Positions 45,487 to 54,605 are shown, counted from the stretch's first letter. The stretch is DNA of 64,000 nt from Helicobacter canis (GCF_900451095.1 NZ_UGHV01000001.1:248001-312000), one strand, 5' to 3'. Translations and numbers: made by a program. The notes: generated by a model from the sequence alone, not told the origin.

Positions 45487-46542
45487 ATGATGAATTTTAC
45501 AGGTTATGCGCTGTTTTCGTTGGTGTTTTTTGTCGCGGTGTTTGGGGGGGCGTTTGGGCTATGTGTGCAGCGATATGAGCTAGATACAGGACTAGCTCTT
45601 ACAACTGCATTTTGGGTGTGTGTGCCTGTGGGGGTGTTTTTCATCTGCACAAGTATGCTGCTCTTTTACAAAAAGCTGCGCACCATCATCGTGGATAAAA
45701 AACTTCAAAAAGACTTCACGCTTCTTATCGATCAAATCCACGCCCAAGCCACGCATTTTGCTACGCATAGCCCCCTAGAATCCACTTTTGAAAAAGTGGA
45801 TTCTAGGCCAAGCAAGCTCTATCACCCTAGCAATCAGCAGCTCTCTAACACAATCGCTAGATTTCACCTTGTGCCAGCTCTTGATTCACAAGACTCTGGC
45901 AATGCCAAGATTGATAAGCTTTTTTCTCTCTATCGCGCTATCGCCCAAGGCGAGCTCACTGACATACGCAAATACCACCTAAACAACAACAATCCATTCG
46001 CCCTGCAAAACACCAAAAACTACGCCCTAAAAAGCAATAAAAACGCTCTAGAAATTTTTAGCGACCCAAGCAAGAGTGATGAAGTGCGTGCCTATGCCTT
46101 TAGGCTTATTTGTGAGTCCAAAAATGCCAAAGACTTGCAAAAAGCCCTAAACGCCAATGCCTGCGACTGCCTAGATCCTAGCTCTTTGCAGCAGGCTTTG
46201 CTTCTGTGCAAGGAGCTAGATATAGCCCTAGATCCCGCCACAATCGCTGGGCTTTGCAAGCAAGTAGGCTTTGATACAAATGCCTATATCTCTCTAGCAA
46301 AGGCTATGCAAGCCCAATGCACTCCTGATGTGTGGCTCACATATTTTAAGCAGCTAGCGGATAATGATGAAAATGCGCAAATGGCGTATTTGCTTGTGCT
46401 AGTTGAGCTAGAGATGGTAGATACGCTTGAGCAAGAGCTTAGGGGCTTTGGGGGCGATGAGGCAAAGGGACTGCGTGCGTATATGGAGCTAAAGCGAGCA
46501 GGCAAGCACTATCCTATCTCTGCCTTTGTCATCGCAAGGTAG
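45487..46542 (+). CDS. Membrane protein of unknown function
   Basis: 351 aa with two hydrophobic helices (about residues 6-25 and 38-60) and a long, mainly helical cytoplasmic part (KDLQKALNANACDCL, ALLLCKELDIALD) reminiscent of helical-repeat domains. A perfect inverted pair of 15-mers (45775-45806) encodes LESTFEKVDSR just after the second helix. I cannot name the family. ATG 45487 or the adjacent ATG 45490, with AAGGAG upstream. Confidence 0.72.
   Translation: MMNFTGYALFSLVFFVAVFGGAFGLCVQRYELDTGLALTTAFWVCVPVGVFFICTSMLLFYKKLRTIIVDKKLQKDFTLLIDQIHAQATHFATHSPLESTFEKVDSRPSKLYHPSNQQLSNTIARFHLVPALDSQDSGNAKIDKLFSLYRAIAQGELTDIRKYHLNNNNPFALQNTKNYALKSNKNALEIFSDPSKSDEVRAYAFRLICESKNAKDLQKALNANACDCLDPSSLQQALLLCKELDIALDPATIAGLCKQVGFDTNAYISLAKAMQAQCTPDVWLTYFKQLADNDENAQMAYLLVLVELEMVDTLEQELRGFGGDEAKGLRAYMELKRAGKHYPISAFVIAR
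45775..45806. repeat. Head-to-head 15-mer palindrome within a coding region
   Basis: CTAGAATCCACTTTT and AAAAGTGGATTCTAG separated by two bases form a 32-bp perfect palindrome, read as LESTFEKVDSR. Confidence 0.93.
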
Positions 46543-46560
46543 CGTGTATCAAGGTAGTAT

Positions 46561-48198
46561 ATGATAAAAAATTGGCGATCTTACTGTTTGCTGCTTTGTA
46601 TAGGGCTTGTGCTAGCTGCCTTAAGCGTGCTGCCGCTCTCCCATAGTCTTGTCCCTATCAAAAGCTCCTTTGCTATCAATCTTTTGTATGTGGCAAGCGG
46701 AGTGTTTGTGCTGGCATTTTGGCGTGATTTTGCCGCGCTTAGAATCCACTTTTGGCTCCTTGGGGCTTTTGCGCTTGTGCTAGCACTTGGCGCACTCTCA
46801 AGCCTATATAGCGCAAATAGCTATGAATCATTGCAGAATGTCCGCAGGCTGGCGTTTGATGGGCTATTTATGGTGATAGTCTATCTCGCGCTTAAAAAAG
46901 TGGATTCTAAAGGGTTTTTGCTCTTTTTCTTGCTATGGCTTGCGGTGGTGTTTATCCAGCCTGTGGCTACGATTGTGGATTTTGCCATAGACTATGCTAA
47001 TGGCGATATTTCTGTCAATACTCGCGCCACAGGCTTTGGCAATGACCAGCCCCTTGTGTATAGCTTTATTTTGCTGCTTGCTGCGGCACTCTCTATCGCT
47101 ATGATTTGGCTCACTCGTGGCAAAGCTCGTTTCTATAGCGTGGCTTTGTTTAGTATCGCGCTATTGGCGATTTTGGCGAATAATTCTAGGCTTGTCTTTG
47201 TGGCGGTGTTTGTGGCTCTTTTGCTGCCGTTTTTGCTCTTTGGTTTCGCGTATAAAAAGTGGATTCTAGGATTTGTGGGGGTGCTTGCGATAGGCTTTGT
47301 CGCGGTGGTGTATGTGGCTAGTGCGCAGTGGAATGAGCGATATAACTTCCACAAAATGGCAAATAATCTCTCCTATGTCCTTAGCTTTGAGCCAGCAGCT
47401 ATGGGGCGATTTGATAGAGCGTGCGCTGTGGAAGTGATTTTCTACAACAACGCCTTTGACTTTACTAAGCCCCTTGCATTTCACGCTTATAATCACGACT
47501 CGCTCTTTTTTACCAAGTATTCTGCTATCCCTGCGCTTATCAAGGAGTTTGGCACGCTAGAATCTAGCGCAGACTTTACGATTAAAGGAGCGTATTTGCG
47601 TGCATCTAGATTCTATGGCTGGCTGCTTTGCTCGCGCTTCTCTTTCCCCAAAGATGAGAGCTTTTCGTGGGAGCATAGCTCACTAGCACGGCTCTCTATG
47701 GGCAAGTCTGCTTGGCAGGCGATATGGCAGAATCCTTTGCGCCCTAATGGCTTTGGCTTTTTGGGCTATGTGGATAATCTAGAGCAGATTTTCCCTAGAG
47801 ATTCTTTGCACCATAGCTATGTGCTTTCACTCGCCGATCGCCCCAAAGGCTACCCACACCCGCATAATCAGCTTTTATCGCTTGCTTTTGAGCTATCTAT
47901 CTTGGGGCTACTAGCGATTGGGGGCTTTTGCTATATGGTGTTTTTCCGCGATATGCGACAGCTTGTGGCAAAGGTGCAAGAATCTAGCCCCTGTGGTCAA
48001 ACACAATCCCTAGCGCAAAAAAGCTATGGGATCGTGTTTATCGGTGGGGTGGTGTTTATCGTGGCACTTAGTGTGGCGATGATTTTTGACTGCTTGCTAT
48101 GGCGGTGGAATACGACTTATTTGTTTCTACTATTTGGGATCGTGCTAGCAGCCAAAGATGGGCTATTAGGCAAGATCGGTTACAATACTAGAATCTAA
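46561..48198 (+). CDS. O-antigen ligase family protein (WaaL-like)
   Basis: 545 aa, about twelve hydrophobic segments with a large periplasmic loop (about residues 265-430). The ligase pattern LANNSRLVFVAVFVALLLPF and YPHPHNQLLSLAFELSILGL with the conserved H-x-H-N-x-x is clear. It attaches polymerised O-chain to the lipid A core. Three 15-mer copies are present, two read in hydrophobic frames (RIHFW, KKWILG) and one as KKVDSK. It lies downstream of, but not contiguous with, the glycan locus. Confidence 0.84.
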   Translation: MIKNWRSYCLLLCIGLVLAALSVLPLSHSLVPIKSSFAINLLYVASGVFVLAFWRDFAALRIHFWLLGAFALVLALGALSSLYSANSYESLQNVRRLAFDGLFMVIVYLALKKVDSKGFLLFFLLWLAVVFIQPVATIVDFAIDYANGDISVNTRATGFGNDQPLVYSFILLLAAALSIAMIWLTRGKARFYSVALFSIALLAILANNSRLVFVAVFVALLLPFLLFGFAYKKWILGFVGVLAIGFVAVVYVASAQWNERYNFHKMANNLSYVLSFEPAAMGRFDRACAVEVIFYNNAFDFTKPLAFHAYNHDSLFFTKYSAIPALIKEFGTLESSADFTIKGAYLRASRFYGWLLCSRFSFPKDESFSWEHSSLARLSMGKSAWQAIWQNPLRPNGFGFLGYVDNLEQIFPRDSLHHSYVLSLADRPKGYPHPHNQLLSLAFELSILGLLAIGGFCYMVFFRDMRQLVAKVQESSPCGQTQSLAQKSYGIVFIGGVVFIVALSVAMIFDCLLWRWNTTYLFLLFGIVLAAKDGLLGKIGYNTRI

Positions 48199-48218
48199 AT
48201 TGACGCAAGGAGTGTAGA

Positions 48219-49121
48219 ATGCTTATTTTTGCTGGTGTGGTGCTTGTGCTATGCGTTGTGGTGCTAGCATTTGGGATAAAGATTATTTCACAGACAGATA
48301 TTGCCATTGTGGAGCGGCTGGGGAGATTCCATAGGGTGCTTGATGGTGGGTTTCACTTCATTATCCCCATCATTGATAGGCTAAGTGCGGTGGTGAGTGC
48401 TAGGGAGCAGATGATAGACATCGGGCGGCAGCAGGTGATCACTAAAGATAATGTCAATATCAATATTGATGGGATTGTGTTTTTAAAGGTCTTTGACGCA
48501 AAATCCGCAGTATATAGTGTCAATGATTATAAACAAGCCATTGCAAACCTTGCTACCACGACACTTCGCGGTGAGATAGGGCGGATAAATTTAGATGACT
48601 CTCTCTCATCTCGCGATAGGCTTAATGCCGCCTTGCAAGTAGCATTAGGCGATGCGGCAAATAACTGGGGGGTGAAGATTATGCGCGTGGAGATTAGCGA
48701 AATCTCTGTGCCAAAGGATATAGAAAATGCGATGAATCTGCAGATGAAGGCAGAGAGAGAAAAGCGTGCCATTGAGCTAAAAGCACAAGCGGAGAAAGAA
48801 GCTCTAATCCGCAACGCCGAAGCCCTAAAGCAAGAAAAGGTTTTGCAAGCTGAAGCTATTGAGCGAATGGCAGATGCCAAAAAATATGAGCAAATCGCCC
48901 TAGCACAAGGACAGAGCGATGCGATGGAGCTTATCGCTAATCAAATGAGCAAAAACGCCCAAGCAGCGGAGTTTCTGCTGACAAAAGAGCGGATTGTGGC
49001 TTTCACAGAGCTAAGTAAGAATCCAAGCAAGGATAAGGTGATTATCCCCTATGAGACGAGTGAATTTATCGGTGGGCTTAGTGTGATAAGTGAGTTTCTA
49101 GGCAAGGGCAAAAAGGCGTAG
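48219..49121 (+). CDS. SPFH/band 7 (stomatin-like, QmcA-type) membrane protein
   Basis: 300 aa with one N-terminal membrane helix (about residues 2-22) and a band 7 domain: IVERLGRFHRVLDGGFHFIIP, VITKDNVNINIDGIVFLKV and TTLRGEIGRINLDD. A charged coiled coil follows (MKAEREKRAIELKAQAEKEA). Such proteins build membrane microdomains; a paired NfeD gene lies 106 bases downstream. AAGGAG precedes ATG 48219. Confidence 0.9.
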   Translation: MLIFAGVVLVLCVVVLAFGIKIISQTDIAIVERLGRFHRVLDGGFHFIIPIIDRLSAVVSAREQMIDIGRQQVITKDNVNINIDGIVFLKVFDAKSAVYSVNDYKQAIANLATTTLRGEIGRINLDDSLSSRDRLNAALQVALGDAANNWGVKIMRVEISEISVPKDIENAMNLQMKAEREKRAIELKAQAEKEALIRNAEALKQEKVLQAEAIERMADAKKYEQIALAQGQSDAMELIANQMSKNAQAAEFLLTKERIVAFTELSKNPSKDKVIIPYETSEFIGGLSVISEFLGKGKKA

Positions 49122-49227
49122 AAACTAGGTTTGTGGATTCTAGGGTTGAGTAGTCAAACAAAACTCTAGAATCTAAATCCCTTGCGGGAGTTTTGCTAAA
49201 AAGCAGCACAAAATATAAGGAAGTAAG

Positions 49228-49695
49228 ATGTCGGCACTTATGCTTTTGGGGTTGGGGCTTGGCTGTATCGTGGCGGAAATATTTTTTGGCTCGTTTTTCT
49301 TGCTTTTTATCGGTATGGGGCTATGCATCACAGCTGGGATTGAAGCGTTCATAGGCTTTGGCAACATTGCAGGTGGCAGCGTGGAGAGTGTGTATATGTG
49401 GCAGGCATTAAGTATTTGTCTTTTTTCTCTACTCTGCCTTGTTTTGCTAAGAAAGCCCATAAAATCGTGGTTTAAAGGCTCTCAAGTCTATGAAGACTCC
49501 TTACAAAATGGCGGTGTGGGGAAGATACAGCAAGGAATGGTGTATTTCAAAGGCACGCTATGGGCATATCAGCTAGAGAGCCTAGAATCTAGCGACTCCA
49601 AGTCGGCTGTAGATTCTATGGCTTTACGCGATGGTGATAGAGTAGAGATTTTGTCCATAGAAAAAGGGAAAGCAATCATTAAGCCATTATCCTAG
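49228..49695 (+). CDS. NfeD family membrane protein
   Basis: 155 aa. About three hydrophobic helices (residues 2-75) and a C-terminal OB-type domain (GGVGKIQQGMVYFKGTLWAYQ, GDRVEILSIEKGKAIIKPL). It is the usual partner of the SPFH protein upstream. AAGGAAG precedes ATG 49228. Confidence 0.87.
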   Translation: MSALMLLGLGLGCIVAEIFFGSFFLLFIGMGLCITAGIEAFIGFGNIAGGSVESVYMWQALSICLFSLLCLVLLRKPIKSWFKGSQVYEDSLQNGGVGKIQQGMVYFKGTLWAYQLESLESSDSKSAVDSMALRDGDRVEILSIEKGKAIIKPLS

Positions 49696-49966
49696 ATCCA
49701 CGCGGGGCAAGGCTCGCGATGACAAAGAAAACGCCCAAAAGTAGAATCCTCGTTTGATAACACAGCCACAAACGCCCTTTATCATCACTCGCGAGCGAGT
49801 GAAACAAGCGCGGCAAAACGAGCGAAGCGAAGTTTCTTTAGAAAGCAAGCGCAGCGAAGCTTCTTTAGAAAACAAGGGATACCGCTCGCCGTTAGGCGAT
49901 GTTTCTTTAGAAAACAAGGTGAAGCCGCAGCTTCTTTAGTAATCCATAGAATCAACCGCCCTTGCT

Positions 49967-49998
49967 CTAGAATCCACTTTTCAAAAAGTGGATTCTAG
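49967..49998. repeat. Head-to-head 15-mer palindrome (intergenic)
   Basis: CTAGAATCCACTTTT and AAAAGTGGATTCTAG around CA form a 32-base palindrome, lacking a T-run for termination. Confidence 0.9.
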
Positions 49999-50137
49999 GC
50001 TGTGGATCGCCGCGCCTTTTTTCAAGGCTCGCGATGACGGAGAAACGCGACAAGTCAAAAGTGGATTCTAGGAAAACGATTCTAAGCATTGTGGTGCTAG
50101 AATCCACTTTTTAAGGTTGTTTGTTTTACACGATTCT

Positions 50138-50250
50138 AAGGGTTGCGGTGGGGTCCTTGCGCGCTTTGAAAAATTTAGGGTAGGAGTTACCTTGAGCGGC
50201 AATGACTGCCCTAAATTTTTCAATGGCGTGAATGCTCGCCCAAGACTGAA
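50138..50250. repeat. Nested palindromic element, intergenic
   Basis: Outer shell GGGTTGCGGTGGGG on the left and GCTCGCCCAAGACTGAA on the right. Inner arms TTGAAAAATTTAGGG (50166-50180) and CCCTAAATTTTTCAA (50209-50223) are a perfect 15-bp match around a GGAGTTACCTTGAGCGGCAA loop. Confidence 0.87.
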
Positions 50251-50286
50251 CGCTTGATAAAAAAGTGGATTCTAGGGGCAGGGTCT

Positions 50287-51210
50287 CTATATCTTCCCAG
50301 CACTGCCCAAAATGCCCATTCTCTCTACCATAACTTTTGTGATAGATTCCATTGCAGGGGCGAAGAATTTGCGTAGGTCAAACTGCGTATTATCCGCATT
50401 TGCCACTTTGCGCACTTCGGCGATAAAGGCGATCCGCAAGTCCGTGTCGATATTGACTTTGTTGATCCCGCCCTTGACTGCTTCTTGTAAAAATGCAAAT
50501 GGCACGCCCTTGCTCCCCTTCAAATCCCCACCTGTGGCTAAAAATGCCTCCCTCACATAATCAGGGATCGCGCTTGCGCCGTGCAGGACTAGCGGGATAT
50601 TGGTGCGTCTTTTCACTTCTTGCAAGCGGTCAAAATCCAGCTTTGGCTCACCTTTAAACTTAAATGCCCCGTGGCTTGTGCCAATAGCTGGGGCTAGGTA
50701 ATCCACCTTTGTAGCTTTGACAAACTCTTCTGCCTCATCAGGGTTAATCAGCACCGCGTCCTTTTCATCGACAGAAATATTATCCTCAATCCCCATAAGC
50801 CGCCCAAGCTCCGCTTCTACGCTAACCCCTTTGCTATGGGCGTATTGCACGACTTCTTTGGTCATTTCTAAATTTTCTTTAAAAGGGTGGTGAGAGGCAT
50901 CAATCATCACAGAGGTAAATCCCGCATCTACTGCCTTTTTGCACGATTCAAAGCTTGTGCCGTGATCAAGGTGCAATGCCACAGGGATATGTGGATAGCG
51001 TTTAGCCATAGTCTGTGCCATACCTACAACCATATCAATCCCCATATATTTAATCGCCCCTTCACTTGCCTGAACGATGATGGGGGATTTTGCCTCATTT
51101 GCCGCCATAAAAATGGAATTTAGCATTTCAAAATTCACAAAGTTAAACGCCCCGACACCATAGCCCTCTGTATGTGCCTTCTGCAAGATCTCATTACCAT
51201 TGACTAGCAT
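50287..51210 (-). CDS. fba: Class II fructose-bisphosphate aldolase
   Basis: 307 aa zinc-dependent aldolase cleaving fructose-1,6-bisphosphate; in Helicobacter it serves gluconeogenesis and glycolysis. Metal ligands and active-site blocks are VALHLDHGT, SVMIDASHHPFKENLEM, VEAELGRLMGIED, GTSHGAFKF, LVLHGASAIPD and GINKVNIDTDLR. Starts at ATG 51210; downstream of the prolyl isomerase by 24 bases, the same pair as in H. pylori. Confidence 0.97.
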   Translation of the reverse strand: MLVNGNEILQKAHTEGYGVGAFNFVNFEMLNSIFMAANEAKSPIIVQASEGAIKYMGIDMVVGMAQTMAKRYPHIPVALHLDHGTSFESCKKAVDAGFTSVMIDASHHPFKENLEMTKEVVQYAHSKGVSVEAELGRLMGIEDNISVDEKDAVLINPDEAEEFVKATKVDYLAPAIGTSHGAFKFKGEPKLDFDRLQEVKRRTNIPLVLHGASAIPDYVREAFLATGGDLKGSKGVPFAFLQEAVKGGINKVNIDTDLRIAFIAEVRKVANADNTQFDLRKFFAPAMESITKVMVERMGILGSAGKI

Positions 51211-51234
51211 TGCTCGCTCCTTAGTTGGTTTGAC

Positions 51235-52101
51235 TTAGTTAGAGATTTGGATTTTGGCTTTTGCGCGTAGGCTATCGACCTTGCTTTTCATTGTTTCAGA
51301 GACCTTTTTTTCATTAAGCATATTGATAAGTGGCTGCTTGATAGAGTCAAAGGCATATTCACTTGCTTTATCAATGACATAGATTACATGATAGCCAAAG
51401 TCTGTCTTCACAGGGGCTTTAGAGTAAGTCCCGGGACTCATCGCAAATGCCGCATCAGAAAATGGCTTTACCATATGCTCTTTTTCAAACGCACCCAAAT
51501 CCCCGCCATTTTGGGCTTGCTTATTGCCCGGATCGATGGTGCGTGTATTGGCAAGTGTGATGAAAGTGGATTCTACTTTGCTTTTAGGGGCTTTATTTAG
51601 CTCATCGATGATCTTTTGCGCTTCTGCTTCTGTCTTTACGACAATGTGGCGTGCGCGGACATTGGGCTTTTTAAACTCAGCCTTATGGGAGTCGTAATAG
51701 GCTTTTGCATCAGCTTCTGTGGCAGAGCCTTTAGAGGCGATTTCTTGGACTTGCTTCTGCGCCCACGCTTGGACTAGCAAGCGATCTTTGATATTTTGCG
51801 TGATTTTATCAAAGGCTTGCGTGAATTCTGGCGTGGTGTCGATTTTGGCACGCTTGGCTTCTTTGGCGATTAGGACATTGTTGATCGCTTGGTCTAGTAG
51901 CTCTTTTTGCTGGTTTTTAGGGAGCTTGCTAAACTCAAAGCCCGGATTTTGCGCCTTAATCTCATCAAACACTTCTTCTGTGATTTGTGTGCCATCAACG
52001 GTGGCAAGCACCTTAGCCCCTGCTATGCTTAGGCTAAAAGAGCAGATAAGTGTCGTGGCAATTAGACCTCGTTTAAGTATGCTGTAAGAATCTCGTTTCA
52101 T
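51235..52101 (-). CDS. Periplasmic peptidyl-prolyl cis-trans isomerase (PEB4/CBF2-like)
   Basis: About 288 aa secreted SurA-like chaperone. A signal peptide (GLIATTLICSFSLSIAGA) is followed by an N-terminal chaperone domain and a parvulin domain (VRARHIVVKTEAEAQKIIDEL, NGGDLGAFEKEHMVKPFSDAAF, TDFGYHVIYV). ATG 52101 is chosen for GGAG upstream and the signal peptide. The repeat core is read as VESTF within a conserved stretch, without added length. Probably co-transcribed with fba. Confidence 0.92.
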   Translation of the reverse strand: MKRDSYSILKRGLIATTLICSFSLSIAGAKVLATVDGTQITEEVFDEIKAQNPGFEFSKLPKNQQKELLDQAINNVLIAKEAKRAKIDTTPEFTQAFDKITQNIKDRLLVQAWAQKQVQEIASKGSATEADAKAYYDSHKAEFKKPNVRARHIVVKTEAEAQKIIDELNKAPKSKVESTFITLANTRTIDPGNKQAQNGGDLGAFEKEHMVKPFSDAAFAMSPGTYSKAPVKTDFGYHVIYVIDKASEYAFDSIKQPLINMLNEKKVSETMKSKVDSLRAKAKIQISN

Positions 52102-52187
52102 TATGTTCTCCAAGGGTAGATTTCTCGTGTGAGTGCAGCAATTGTAGCTGCTTTTTGTAAATTATCTTTGAATCGCGCAACTAGATT

Positions 52188-53555
52188 CTAGCTCACTCTA
52201 TCAAGTGCGCGTGTGAGTCTCTGGCGCATTAGCTCTATATGCTCTTGCGTGATGATAAGCGGCGGGGCGAAGCGCAGGACATTATGCGATGCGCTAAGGA
52301 TTATTAGCCCCTCTTCTATGGCAAGCTGGACTATGTGCTTTGCTTGGATTTTGCTTTTTGGATCAATCTGGACACCTTGCAAAAACCCTTTACCCCGCAC
52401 GCTGTGTAAAAAATCATAGCGATCGCATAGCTCTTGTAGCACTTGTGTGAGACTAGGTGTAAGCTTAATCACTCTTTGCACTAATTGCAGCTCTTCAAAT
52501 ATATCAAACACCTTGCTCACTGCCGCGCATACAAATGGATTGCCCCCATAGGTGCTGCCGTGATCCCCGGGCTTTAGTGAGAGGTCAGCGACTTTTTGTG
52601 ATAGCACAAATGCCCCCACAGGCACACCACAGCCAAGGGCTTTCGCCGTGGTGATAATATCAGGCATTATCCCATACTGCTCATAGGCAAACATACTTCC
52701 ACTTCTGCCCATACCGCATTGGATTTCATCAAGGATTAGCAGCATATCGTGCCTATCACAAAGCTTGCGCATAGCGTGTAAAAACTCCTTGCTAGCAGGC
52801 GTTACCCCGCCTTCACCCTGTATGGTTTCTAGCATAATGGCACAGGTCTTTGGCGTGATAAGCCGCTCTACACTTGCTATGTCATTAAAGCGGGCGAATT
52901 TCACGCCAGAGAGCAGCGGTTTAAAGGGCTTTTGATACGCGCTATTGCCTGTAACTGATAGCGCGCCAAGCGTGCGCCCGTGGAAAGAATCTTTCATAGC
53001 GATGATTTGGGGGGATTTTATGCCCTTTTCATAGGCGTATTTCTTGGCGACTTTGAGTGCGCCCTCGCACGCCTCTGCCCCACTATTGGTGAAAAACACC
53101 CGATCTAGCCCACTAGCTTTAGCAAGCTTTGTAGCAGCCTCTATTGCCGGGAGATTGTAGTAGAGATTAGAAATGTGCAAAAGCTTATCGATCTGCTCTT
53201 TTAGCGCGGTGTTGAAAGCGGTGTTGCCATAGCCTAGGGCATTGACAGCGATACCCGCCCCAAAGTCTAAATACTCTCTGCCCTGCGTGTCATAGAGATA
53301 TACTCCCTGTCCTTTGTTAAAGATGATAGGCAAGCGGGAATAGACCTGCAAAATCGCGCTGTCATCTGGCGTTGGCTTTTGCGCGCTTTTGGGGGATTCT
53401 GCGGCGGGGGCTTGCTCATTACCGCTTAGGTAAATCCCTTCGCCCCCGCCTTGACAACCCCCAAAATCATCGCAAAATCCTGCCGCCTGCGGCGTGGTTA
53501 AACTTTGAGCGTTTTTCCTAGAATCCACTTTTTGTTTAGAATCTTTCCTTGCCAT
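52188..53555 (-). CDS. argD: Acetylornithine aminotransferase with repeat-derived N-terminus
   Basis: PLP-dependent class III aminotransferase of arginine (and possibly lysine) biosynthesis. After about residue 63 the normal ArgD starts (LPIIFNKGQGVYLYDTQGREYLDFGAGIA); the PLP site is LILDEIQCGMGRSG and the lysine lies in DIITTAKALG. At 455 aa it has about 60 residues more than usual. These are repeat modules: KVDSRK, then a nested palindrome. AAGGAG lies right before ATG 53555, so the extension is translated. argB is upstream by 20 bases. Confidence 0.94.
   Translation of the reverse strand: MARKDSKQKVDSRKNAQSLTTPQAAGFCDDFGGCQGGGEGIYLSGNEQAPAAESPKSAQKPTPDDSAILQVYSRLPIIFNKGQGVYLYDTQGREYLDFGAGIAVNALGYGNTAFNTALKEQIDKLLHISNLYYNLPAIEAATKLAKASGLDRVFFTNSGAEACEGALKVAKKYAYEKGIKSPQIIAMKDSFHGRTLGALSVTGNSAYQKPFKPLLSGVKFARFNDIASVERLITPKTCAIMLETIQGEGGVTPASKEFLHAMRKLCDRHDMLLILDEIQCGMGRSGSMFAYEQYGIMPDIITTAKALGCGVPVGAFVLSQKVADLSLKPGDHGSTYGGNPFVCAAVSKVFDIFEELQLVQRVIKLTPSLTQVLQELCDRYDFLHSVRGKGFLQGVQIDPKSKIQAKHIVQLAIEEGLIILSASHNVLRFAPPLIITQEHIELMRQRLTRALDRVS
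53375..53535 (-). repeat. Repeat insert at the 5' end of argD
   Basis: A 15-mer near 53519 and a nested palindrome with perfect outer arms TTTTGGGGG (53387-53395) and CCCCCAAAA (53458-53466) and perfect inner arms GGCGGGGGC (53403-53411) and GCCCCCGCC (53442-53450). Confidence 0.88.
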
Positions 53556-53575
53556 ACTTTCTCCTTAATGTATTA

Positions 53576-54442
53576 TCAATCGCGCAAAATCGCCGTGCCT
53601 ATACCCTCATCGGTAAAAAACTCCAGCAATAAGCAGTGCTTGATACGCCCATCGATAATATGCACGCGCGATACACCGCTCTCCACGGCTTTTATGCAGT
53701 TTTGTAGCTTTGGCAGCATACCACCGCTAATGCCCCCGCCTTGCAGCAGCTCCTTAGCCTTTGAGGTCGGTAGTATCGTGATAAGCGAGGCTTTGTCATC
53801 AAAATCACGATAAATCCCCTCAATATCACTAAGGAAGACAAGCTTCTCTGCCTTTAGCGCGATAGCTAGCGCATAGGCGGCATCATCGGCGTTGATATTA
53901 TAATCTTGGGCATTTGTATCCATACCAATAGGGCAAATCACCGGCACAAAGCCATTATCAAGTAGCCCTAAAATCAAGGCTGTATCCACCGCCTGCACCT
54001 CGCCTACAAACCCTATATCCACGCCATTTGCGAGCTTTTTTTGCGCGCAAAAAGTATTGCCATCTTTGCCGCTTATCCCCACTGCCTTCACACCATAGCT
54101 TGCCATATAGCCTACAAGGTCTTTGTTGATACGATTTAGCACCATTTGGGCGATTTCTAGCGTGCCTTCATCGGTTACGCGTAGCCCCTGCTCAAAGCGC
54201 GCTTCCCCGCCCATTTTGCCCACCCACTTGCTGATCTCCTTGCCACCTCCGTGGATAATGATAGGCTTAAAGCCTATGCTTTTTAGTAGGGCTATGTCCT
54301 GCACTACGCTTTTTTTCAAGCTCTCATCTTCCATAGCACTACCGCCATATTTGATGAGAATGATCTTGCCACTAAAGCGTTGGATATAGGGGAGGGCTTC
54401 GATGAGTGTTTTTGCTTTGCTTTGTAACTCTTGCATATTCAT
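53576..54442 (-). CDS. argB: Acetylglutamate kinase
   Basis: 288 aa amino-acid kinase for the second step of arginine synthesis. Conserved parts are [53 protein letters not shown] and [19 protein letters not shown] 54442 with AAGGA upstream is preferred to a longer frame. It is followed by argD in one probable operon. Confidence 0.95.
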   Translation of the reverse strand: MNMQELQSKAKTLIEALPYIQRFSGKIILIKYGGSAMEDESLKKSVVQDIALLKSIGFKPIIIHGGGKEISKWVGKMGGEARFEQGLRVTDEGTLEIAQMVLNRINKDLVGYMASYGVKAVGISGKDGNTFCAQKKLANGVDIGFVGEVQAVDTALILGLLDNGFVPVICPIGMDTNAQDYNINADDAAYALAIALKAEKLVFLSDIEGIYRDFDDKASLITILPTSKAKELLQGGGISGGMLPKLQNCIKAVESGVSRVHIIDGRIKHCLLLEFFTDEGIGTAILRD

Positions 54443-54477
54443 ATAGCTGTCCTTGTTATAAAAAGTGGGCAATCTAG

Positions 54478-54605
54478 CGATTCAGTCTTGGGCGAGCAAT
54501 GCGGCAGTGTTGCAAAAATTGTGAAAGGCACGACCACTAAGGTCGCTAACCTTCCCCAATTTTCGCAAAGCTACCACAGCCCCACCGCAACCCTTAGAAT
54601 CGTGC
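54478..54605. repeat. Nested palindromic element upstream of argB
   Basis: Shell GAGCAATGCGGCAGTG and CCACAGCCCCACCGCAA. Inner arms TTGCAAAAATTG (54510-54521) and CAATTTTCGCAA (54557-54568) differ at one pair; the loop is ACGACCACTAAGGTCGC. It lies in the argB upstream region, which also has two 15-mers and a short hairpin at 54677-54716. Confidence 0.85.

Larger units (their letters stand above)
49696..50286. other. 590-bp intergenic repeat cluster
   Basis: No gene is supported. It contains a truncated short hairpin (49695-49723), four TTTCTTTAG(A/T)AA modules in tandem (about 49829-49940) with a TCGCC/GGCGA hairpin, a head-to-head 15-mer palindrome (49967-49998), a short hairpin (50002-50038), three more 15-mers (50059, 50099, 50260) and a nested element (50138-50250). 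Confidence 0.8.

Noticed and set aside
49696..50286. CRISPR-like array
   Set aside because: The repeats are of several kinds, in both orientations and at irregular spacing, with no regular spacers and no cas genes nearby.
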